Shown here: piece after piece, positions 58,539 to 64,000 of the stretch
Layout: each line of letters begins with the position of its first letter
How positions within the stretch are numbered: the stretch's first letter is position 1
NCBI RefSeq assembly: GCF_003583365.1
Contig: NZ_QXED01000001.1
Span: forward strand, 1,178,001 to 1,242,000
Reading direction: 5' to 3'
From: Fibrisoma montanum
GTDB lineage: Bacteria > Bacteroidota > Bacteroidia > Cytophagales > Spirosomataceae
Length of the DNA: 64,000 nt
Program-made: the position numbers and the translations under genes
The notes under the pieces: generated by a model
Database searches by the model: none
What the model saw: only the letters and a program-made list of their open reading frames with translations
Told to the model about the DNA's origin: nothing

Positions 58539-60545
58539 TTAGATCGGTATCTGTATAATCACTTCCGTTCCAGCGGGCTGACCATCCGTATCAACCAGGT
58601 CCTGAATCTCCACCTGTGTGTGCGTCTGGTACAACTGATTGACCAGGGCGATACGCTCGGAGGTCATCTTCAAACCGAATGACTTACGGTGATTGGCGGA
58701 CTTACTTTTCAGCTCGGCGGCTCTCGCCCGGCCCACCCCATCGTCGGTAATGGTTAGTTGAAGCAGGTTTTCCTGCAGCTGGCTGGCCCGGACGCGAACG
58801 GTACCGCCTTCGGGCTTGTGCATCAGCCCGTGCCAGATGGCGTTCTCGACGTACGGCTGCAACAGCAGGGGCGGTATTTCGATAAAGTCTGCATCAACGC
58901 CGGGCTCCACCTCGACAAAAAACGAAAGCTTCTGCTTGAAGCGCATGGTCTCCATATCGGCGTAAAGCCGGAGCATATCTAACTCATTATGCAATGTCAC
59001 GCGCTCGGACCGGGAATTTTCCAGGACGATACGGATAAGCCTTGAGAACTTGGTCAGGTACTCGGAGGCTCGGTCCGCATCGTTTTCTAGTGTGTAAAGC
59101 TTGATTGAATTGAGACAATTGAAGATGAAATGCGGATTCATCTGCGCCCGAAGGGCAGTCATTTCTGTCTCGGCCAGTTTTTGCTCAAACTCAGCTTCCA
59201 ACTTCTTAATATGCTGCGCTTCCAGCAGGCGGTTTTGAGTTTCTATCTCGTGAGTACGTTCGGCTAGTTGGGTTTCCAGGTCATATGCATAACGTTCCTG
59301 AATTCGACGGTTTTCAACTTCAATAAGTCGTCCGCGATAAGCCAGCGCCAGCATGAAGCAGAAAGACTCAATGGCTAACCCAAGTAATATCCAGAACTGG
59401 GGATAATTAAAAAAAGCATCAACCAACGCTGATACATTGTAAAAATAAAGGTCAAGCGAACCTGGTATAAAAGAAATGCCCAGCAGGCTGATCATTCCGG
59501 TTGCCAGGTAAGGACGAATAGCGGATTGACTTCGAAAAGTAGCAACTAACAAAATACCCGTTGCCAGTCCGGAGGGTACCATCGCGTAGATGTATACAGC
59601 GTTATTAAGGAACAAAGGCCGCCCGTAAACCCACTCGGCAATTGAGTGAACCTCCTGAATCACCAGTATTACCAGCAGTATCTGTAAGATTCGCCAGATA
59701 CGCGGAAACCCGTTTCGTATAGCCAGTAGATGAGCAATAAATAGAACGTAAAACGCTGAAATTAACGCAACGTGAAACGGCCCAAGTAAGTCCGAAACTT
59801 GGGGTGGAAACAACCAGTTCAAATAAAATGAAAATCGGTAGTTCATACTGTATACCGAAAAAAGCACACTTACCCCTGTGTAGAGCGCATAGAATAAATA
59901 GGCAATGTCCCGGGCTATAAGAAAGAAGTAGAAGGCATACAAGCTCATCAGGAGCAGCCATCCGGTGAGTAATGCCATACCCGCTAACAGCATATCCTCC
60001 GCAGCACCCCCAGGGCCAAAATGCCAGGCGATACCTGCCGAGGCAGTTATTAACTCCGACGAGATGGGGGTTGGATGCCAAACATAGCCCAGAACACGTA
60101 CAAAATAAATTTGCTCTGTCAGAGGTGGAACGGTGAGCGGCAGAGCATACGGGCTGGGCCGGTTTTGATGCCTAAATGAGATGCCCGTTTGCCCAATCAA
60201 GTGGTCATTTTCATAAAGCGTAATAAATCCATGAACACCCGTTAGATGCAGCGCGAACAACGTATCGCTTGGATGTGAATTACGAAGGGTGAACCGCAGC
60301 CAGGTCACCATTACTGACCGGTCATTAAAGGAAACCCGTTCGTTACGTTTTTGGGCAAACGGCCGGAACGGTCGCGTACGGATTATCGATAAGGGCAGTG
60401 TATCCCCAGATGGATCTTCATAGAACATCGTGTACGGCCCTATGTCCATCTGCTGTTGAGGCAACTTGCCCGGCAACAACAGCAGTGGTTGCCCACATAC
60501 GGTCAGAGCAGATAACAAAAGCCCGAAAAACAGACACCAGCGCAT
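58539..60545 (-). CDS. 7TMR-DISM sensor histidine kinase
   Basis: This 668-residue membrane kinase has a signal peptide (MRWCLFFGLLLSALTVCG then Q) and a periplasmic 7TMR-DISMED2-type jelly-roll domain (about 30-165, with VTWLRFTLRNSHPSDTLF near 80). Seven membrane helices follow (about 185-410), then a coiled coil (RRIQERYAYDLETQLAERTHEIETQNRLLEA in part). The LytS-like kinase core has phospho-acceptor histidine 472 (MNPHFIFNCLNSI) and the HATPase segment LLLQPYVENAIWHGL. The extracytoplasmic domain is thought to bind carbohydrate or other small ligands. It pairs with the downstream LytTR regulator; the signal is unknown. Confidence 0.94.
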   Translation of the reverse strand: MRWCLFFGLLLSALTVCGQPLLLLPGKLPQQQMDIGPYTMFYEDPSGDTLPLSIIRTRPFRPFAQKRNERVSFNDRSVMVTWLRFTLRNSHPSDTLFALHLTGVHGFITLYENDHLIGQTGISFRHQNRPSPYALPLTVPPLTEQIYFVRVLGYVWHPTPISSELITASAGIAWHFGPGGAAEDMLLAGMALLTGWLLLMSLYAFYFFLIARDIAYLFYALYTGVSVLFSVYSMNYRFSFYLNWLFPPQVSDLLGPFHVALISAFYVLFIAHLLAIRNGFPRIWRILQILLVILVIQEVHSIAEWVYGRPLFLNNAVYIYAMVPSGLATGILLVATFRSQSAIRPYLATGMISLLGISFIPGSLDLYFYNVSALVDAFFNYPQFWILLGLAIESFCFMLALAYRGRLIEVENRRIQERYAYDLETQLAERTHEIETQNRLLEAQHIKKLEAEFEQKLAETEMTALRAQMNPHFIFNCLNSIKLYTLENDADRASEYLTKFSRLIRIVLENSRSERVTLHNELDMLRLYADMETMRFKQKLSFFVEVEPGVDADFIEIPPLLLQPYVENAIWHGLMHKPEGGTVRVRASQLQENLLQLTITDDGVGRARAAELKSKSANHRKSFGLKMTSERIALVNQLYQTHTQVEIQDLVDTDGQPAGTEVIIQIPI

Positions 60546-60762
60546 AGGTTCGGCATTTTTATAAATATACTGATGCTGAACGCGTTTGTACGCGCTACCG
60601 AGTGCGGATGGTCAGTCTTTTGAGTGATTGGTCGTTTTTCCGAGTGGAGCGAACAAACGGTCGTAGCCGCTGCCAGTCGCTCAGTAACTCACAATTCTTA
60701 CGCTTCACGCAGAAAACCGGTGCCTTCGTCCGGTAACGTTTCCCGGCTAGATAGGCACCGTA

Positions 60763-60770
60763 TAGGTTTG
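60763..60770 (+). promoter_or_regulatory. Candidate -7 box of the secreted-protein/receptor cluster
   Basis: TAGGTTTG matches TAnnTTTG exactly, with TTT at 60739-60741 about 21 bases upstream. It lies 63 bases before the start at 60834 and could drive the three downstream genes. Confidence 0.45.
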
Positions 60771-60833
60771 CCAACGTAATGCTGTTACCAAACCACTGTT
60801 AATCAACGACTAAGCAGTACAGCTATCCACACC

Positions 60834-61283
60834 ATGAACACAATTCACTTACGTCCGCCGTTGCGGAGCCTGACTAGTTTTGTACTGGTCCTGGGTTTCG
60901 CCCTGACAACGCCCTCGCTCTACGCCCAGACCTTCGCTGGGCGGGGTTATCTCGTTGAATCACCGGTTAGTCTGCGTGCTTTTATTCATCCTGACACCGG
61001 GAGAACTGCCATTATAATGCGCCTTGATGGCTACCCGAGCGGTTCCGTACGAATCCATATCACGAATGAAAAGCAGGAAACATTTTATAATGGCTACGTA
61101 TCGAAACCGAAGTATGCTGGTCGGTTCGATCTGTCGGCTTTGCCCTTTGGCGTCTACACAATTGAGCTGAGCGACCGCCACGCCCGGTATACACAGCAAT
61201 TCCGAATTGAACCGAAGTGGACTGATCGTGTCGTGATGGTCACAGACCCGCCCCGGCGAGACAGCTTACTGGCAAGTTATTAA
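60834..61283 (+). CDS. Small secreted protein of unknown function
   Basis: This 149-residue exported protein has a signal peptide (SLTSFVLVLGFALTTPSLYA then Q, cleaving near residue 32). The mature part is rich in beta strands, with RTAIIMRLDGYPSGSVRIHIT near 56 and GRFDLSALPFGVYTIELSDRHARYTQQFRIE near 95. This looks like a single immunoglobulin-like or T9SS-tail-like sandwich (the GVYTIELS segment recalls the G-x-Y-x-[VI] strand of type A sorting domains). It is not a C-terminal sorting tail in the usual place, because a further basic stretch (WTDRVVMVTDPPRRD) follows. It lies 21 bases before the next small secreted-protein gene. Function unknown. Confidence 0.78.
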   Translation: MNTIHLRPPLRSLTSFVLVLGFALTTPSLYAQTFAGRGYLVESPVSLRAFIHPDTGRTAIIMRLDGYPSGSVRIHITNEKQETFYNGYVSKPKYAGRFDLSALPFGVYTIELSDRHARYTQQFRIEPKWTDRVVMVTDPPRRDSLLASY

Positions 61284-61304
61284 CTACCATTTCCACATAC
61301 CTAT

Positions 61305-61904
61305 ATGAAACCGCTTCTTATCCTCCCCCTCCTTTTTAGTGCCCTGACTGCAATACAGGCGCAGGACTTCCGGGCATTACCGCCATCAGAACAGCCCAAC
61401 GCAGCCGAACTGGCTTACTTCGGTAGCAAGTATCCTAATCTTACGGCTGAGAACATTCTGGACTCCGCCAGTGTGCGACTGGTTACCGGATTTCTGAATG
61501 ACATCATGGAAGGTCAGTTTGAAGCCGCCCATGAACGAATCGCCAACAAGTTTCGCGCGTACGGCCCTGGCCTTTACGACTTCCTGGTAGCTGACGAACT
61601 GTTTACCCAGTGGGAACACAACGGGCGGCTGTTTGCAGACCAGCAGCTCATTATTGAAGACAAGAAGTTTGTCAGCGTCTTGGATGGCGACCGGCAAGGT
61701 ACGTGGGTGTATGTCAAGGGGGTCTGGTTGGCGCGGGATAATCGGTACCCGGGTAAATCCGTCCGAATTCCTTTCTATGAACTGGCGCAGGTACGTGACG
61801 GCAAAATTCAGAAGACCTACACCAGCTACGGCAACGACCAACTCTTCTACGACCTGGGCTTCCCACTGTACACTACCCAGCCCGAGGTAACACAAAACCG
61901 ATGA
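61305..61904 (+). CDS. Secreted NTF2-like protein of unknown function
   Basis: This 199-residue exported protein has the signal peptide MKPLLILPLLFSALTAIQA then Q. The mature part includes LVTGFLNDIMEGQFEAAHERIANKFRAYGPG near residue 58, the helix-rich opening of an NTF2/SnoaL-like cone fold, and WVYVKGVWLARDNRYPGKSVRIPFYELAQVRDGKIQKTYTSYG near 130, the matching sheet. No catalytic residue can be named. It lies 21 bases after the preceding secreted-protein gene and 32 bases before the receptor gene, so the three are probably one transcript. A role tied to the receptor, such as ligand binding, is a guess. Confidence 0.72.
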   Translation: MKPLLILPLLFSALTAIQAQDFRALPPSEQPNAAELAYFGSKYPNLTAENILDSASVRLVTGFLNDIMEGQFEAAHERIANKFRAYGPGLYDFLVADELFTQWEHNGRLFADQQLIIEDKKFVSVLDGDRQGTWVYVKGVWLARDNRYPGKSVRIPFYELAQVRDGKIQKTYTSYGNDQLFYDLGFPLYTTQPEVTQNR

Positions 61905-61936
61905 CCGGAGCCAAAACCTTCCATCTCTTTTTAACC

Positions 61937-64000
61937 ATGAAAACAACATTACTTCTCTTGCTCATCATATCCCTGCCTTTCACGAGGGTACGGGCGCAGA
62001 CGACCTTGAGCGGCTTGGTTCATGACGGCACGGGTAAGCCGCTGCCCTTTGCCACGGTGGCCTTGCTAAACGTACGCGATTCGGCCGATACGTCGGACCG
62101 GCTCGCCAAAGGAACCGCCAGCGACGCCCAGGGGCAATACGCCTTCGAGAACGTCCGGGCGGGGCAGTATCTGGTGCGGGTTACGGCCGTGGGCTATCAG
62201 AAGACGCATTCGGACGTTATAGCCGTAGCGAACCAGCCCGTCAGCGTGCCGGCATTGATGCTGGCCGAAGCGCCGGGCAAACTGGCCGAAGTGCAGGTTA
62301 CGGCCAAGAAACCGTTTGTGGAGCAACAGATCGACCGGCTGGTTGTCAACGTGGCGCAGAGCATCGTGGGCAGCGGCAGCACGGCGCTGGAAGTGCTGGA
62401 GAAAGCCCCCGGCGTAACGGTCGACTACCAGAACGAGCGGCTGCAACTGCGTGGTAAAGAAGGGGTGATCGTCCAGATTGACGGGCGGCAGACGTACCTC
62501 TCACAGCAGGATGTGATTGCCCTGCTGCGGTCGATGTCAAGCGACAACATCGAAACGGTTGAGTTGATTACCAATCCCGGCGCCCGTTACGATGCGGCTA
62601 GCAATTCGGGCATCATCAACATCCGGCTTATAAAGAACCGCGATGTGGGCACCAACGGTACCGTCTCGGCAGCGGGCGGCTCCGGCCGGTTCGACCGGGA
62701 GCGGGGTAGCCTGCAACTGAATCACCGGGCCAGCCGGCTGAACCTGTTTGGCTCGTACAGCCTGAACCGGGGCGGTAATTACTGGGATTTCCGGATGGAC
62801 CGTAACCAGGCCGACCCAACTTCCGATGAGCCCGACCGACGCAATCTGGCTCAGCAGTCCACCTTTCTGCGTTTTCGCGATCTGGGCCAGAACGCCAAAG
62901 CCGGGCTGGATTTCTCGCCTACCAAGCGCACGACCATCGGCCTGGTCTGGACCGGTCTGTGGAGTGACCACCGTGAGCGTGGCCCCGCCGATGCCCTGTT
63001 CCAGCGTTCAGAAGCCGGACCGGTTTATTTGCAGACGCATACCGAGAAAACGTACGATACGCACAGTCAGAATCAGGTGGGCAACCTGAACGTGCAGCAC
63101 TCGTTCGGTGAGAAAGGTGGTCAGCTCACGGCCGACGTTGATTTCGGCCACTTCAGCCGGCAGTACGCCAACCAGCTCTTTACCGAGACGCTGGTTCAAC
63201 GGGAGGAGGCTGAGCCGCCGGCTGGCAGCCTGCTGGTTACGCAACCGACCACCATCGACATCCGCACGGCTAAAGCTGATTATACCCGTCCGCTGCAGGG
63301 TGGCTGGAAACTCGAAACAGGCCTGAAAACCGCGTCGGTTAAAACGGATAACGACCTGCGCGTGAGTCTGGGAACGCTGGCACAAGGGCAACAGGGCCAG
63401 CTGCAGCCCGACCCTGGCCAGTCGAACCGGTTCCAGTACACCGAGCAAGTCAATGCCGCTTACGTGAGTGCGTCGGGAAAGCTGCACAAAAAGACCGATG
63501 TACAAATCGGGCTGCGGGCCGAACACACCCATTCGGTTGGTCAATCGCTGACGTTGAACCAGCGCGTGGAGCGCAATTACCTGAAGTGGTTTCCGAGCCT
63601 GTTCGTGACCCATCCGCTGGCGAAGGGACAAACCCTGACGGTGTCGTATAGCTACCGCATCGACCGGCCCAACTACCAGAACCTAAATCCGGCGCGGGGT
63701 TATGTCGACCCGTTTGCGTTCAGCATTGGGAATGCCTACCTTCAGCCCCAGTTTACGCATTCCGCCGAAGCCAGATACGCGCTGAAAAACAATATGTTAA
63801 CGTCGCTGGCCTACAGCCGTACGACCAACCTGATCTTTTTCACGATTCATCCGGTAGAGGGTAACAAAACCTACGTCACGTTCGAAAACCTCGGCAGGAT
63901 GCAGGGGTACACCTTCACGCTGGGCATTCCCGTAACGGTGATGAAGGGCTGGCAACTGCAAACCAACTGGCTGGGCTATTACAACCGCTTCCAGTACGAG
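61937..64000 (+). CDS. Outer-membrane beta-barrel receptor (TonB-dependent-like), partial
   Basis: The gene starts at ATG 61937 and stays open for 688 codons to the right edge, so the C-terminus is missing. A signal peptide (MKTTLLLLLIISLPFTRVRA then Q) is followed by a carboxypeptidase-regulatory-like beta-sandwich (about 22-110, LSGLVHDGTGKPLPFATVALL). A TonB plug domain spans about 120-230 (LEVLEKAPGVTVDYQNERLQLRG, QIDGRQTYLS, NPGARYDAASNSGIINIRL). The barrel strands then match the OMP_b-brl_3 group (SYRIDRPNYQNLNPARGYVDPFAFSIGNAYLQPQFTH near 572). No SusD partner is seen before the edge. Such proteins import siderophores, peptides or oligosaccharides, or act as outer-membrane scaffolds; the ligand is unknown. 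Confidence 0.93.
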   Translation, partial: MKTTLLLLLIISLPFTRVRAQTTLSGLVHDGTGKPLPFATVALLNVRDSADTSDRLAKGTASDAQGQYAFENVRAGQYLVRVTAVGYQKTHSDVIAVANQPVSVPALMLAEAPGKLAEVQVTAKKPFVEQQIDRLVVNVAQSIVGSGSTALEVLEKAPGVTVDYQNERLQLRGKEGVIVQIDGRQTYLSQQDVIALLRSMSSDNIETVELITNPGARYDAASNSGIINIRLIKNRDVGTNGTVSAAGGSGRFDRERGSLQLNHRASRLNLFGSYSLNRGGNYWDFRMDRNQADPTSDEPDRRNLAQQSTFLRFRDLGQNAKAGLDFSPTKRTTIGLVWTGLWSDHRERGPADALFQRSEAGPVYLQTHTEKTYDTHSQNQVGNLNVQHSFGEKGGQLTADVDFGHFSRQYANQLFTETLVQREEAEPPAGSLLVTQPTTIDIRTAKADYTRPLQGGWKLETGLKTASVKTDNDLRVSLGTLAQGQQGQLQPDPGQSNRFQYTEQVNAAYVSASGKLHKKTDVQIGLRAEHTHSVGQSLTLNQRVERNYLKWFPSLFVTHPLAKGQTLTVSYSYRIDRPNYQNLNPARGYVDPFAFSIGNAYLQPQFTHSAEARYALKNNMLTSLAYSRTTNLIFFTIHPVEGNKTYVTFENLGRMQGYTFTLGIPVTVMKGWQLQTNWLGYYNRFQYE

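Noticed and set aside
1-64000. CRISPR arrays, tRNA or rRNA genes, insertion sequences and prophage
   Set aside because: No regularly spaced repeats, no tRNA-like cloverleaf in the intergenic gaps, no transposase or integrase, and no phage structural gene were recognised.

Overview
The window looks like a chromosomal segment of a Bacteroidota bacterium, most likely of the Cytophagales (Spirosoma-like family). Supporting signs are a PorE-like OmpA/TPR/propeller lipoprotein of the type 9 secretion system, an OMP_b-brl_3-type outer-membrane receptor with a carboxypeptidase-regulatory-like N-terminus, LytTR response regulators paired with LytS-like and 7TMR-DISM histidine kinases, the NagB/PIG-L fusion, many small lipoproteins, almost no Shine-Dalgarno sequences, and several TAnnTTTG-type -7 promoter boxes. 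The sequence is moderately GC-rich with alternating short operons on both strands. No rRNA, tRNA, CRISPR array, insertion sequence or prophage was recognised. The family placement is an inference from protein resemblance and was not tested by a search.

Layout. 1-3.6 kb: the start of a cytochrome b5-like gene, a lipoprotein, thiL, another lipoprotein and manC. 3.7-11.9 kb: a minus-strand RND efflux operon (inner-membrane pump, DUF952 protein, adaptor, outer-membrane factor) preceded by an AraC-type regulator and a TspO-like membrane protein. 12-16.2 kb: the PorE-like protein, udk and a flavin/2Fe-2S reductase. 16.3-19.5 kb: nadA and nadB, with a VapBC-like toxin-antitoxin pair wedged between them. 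19.5-22.5 kb: a minus-strand signalling locus (small lipoprotein, CPBP-like membrane protein, LytS-like kinase, LytTR regulator). 23-27.8 kb: acpP-fabF-rnc, hsp20 and an HtrA protease. 27.9-35.7 kb: gmd, a SPOR lipoprotein, murB, a ROK kinase, an SDR, mlaE-mlaF and a polysaccharide flippase. 35.9-41.8 kb: purH, plsC, gatC, a GtrA protein, a nitrilase-family amidase, def, ruvX and a Nudix hydrolase.

41.8-50.5 kb: a glycosidase-like/sulfatase pair, a divergent CGNR regulator and EamA exporter, an NTF2-like protein, a GNAT, a Gfo/Idh/MocA oxidoreductase and the NagB/PIG-L fusion. 50.6-57.6 kb: an unusual 254-residue protein with a nucleoside-deoxyribosyltransferase/TIR-like C-terminus, a secreted metallo-beta-lactamase-fold protein, a HGSNAT-like membrane acyltransferase, a small tail-anchored protein and a large M16 peptidase. 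57.7-64 kb: a second LytTR regulator with a 7TMR-DISM kinase, then two small secreted proteins leading into an outer-membrane receptor that runs off the right edge.

Themes. Envelope work dominates: GDP-mannose supply (manC, gmd), flippase, MlaEF lipid transport, murB, plsC, HtrA, PorE and efflux. Gene ends are often marked by long, nearly perfect inverted repeats, most of which look like intrinsic terminators. One 26-bp near-palindrome lies instead between two divergent genes, where a terminator is not expected. The items most worth pursuing are the NDT/TIR-like protein at 50.6 kb, the toxin-antitoxin pair inside the NAD genes, the lipoprotein/CPBP/LytS/LytR locus, the CGNR/EamA pair with its symmetrical intergenic repeat, and the purine/pyrimidine-tract elements shared by three gene junctions. 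I found no clear multi-gene system that I would call wholly new.
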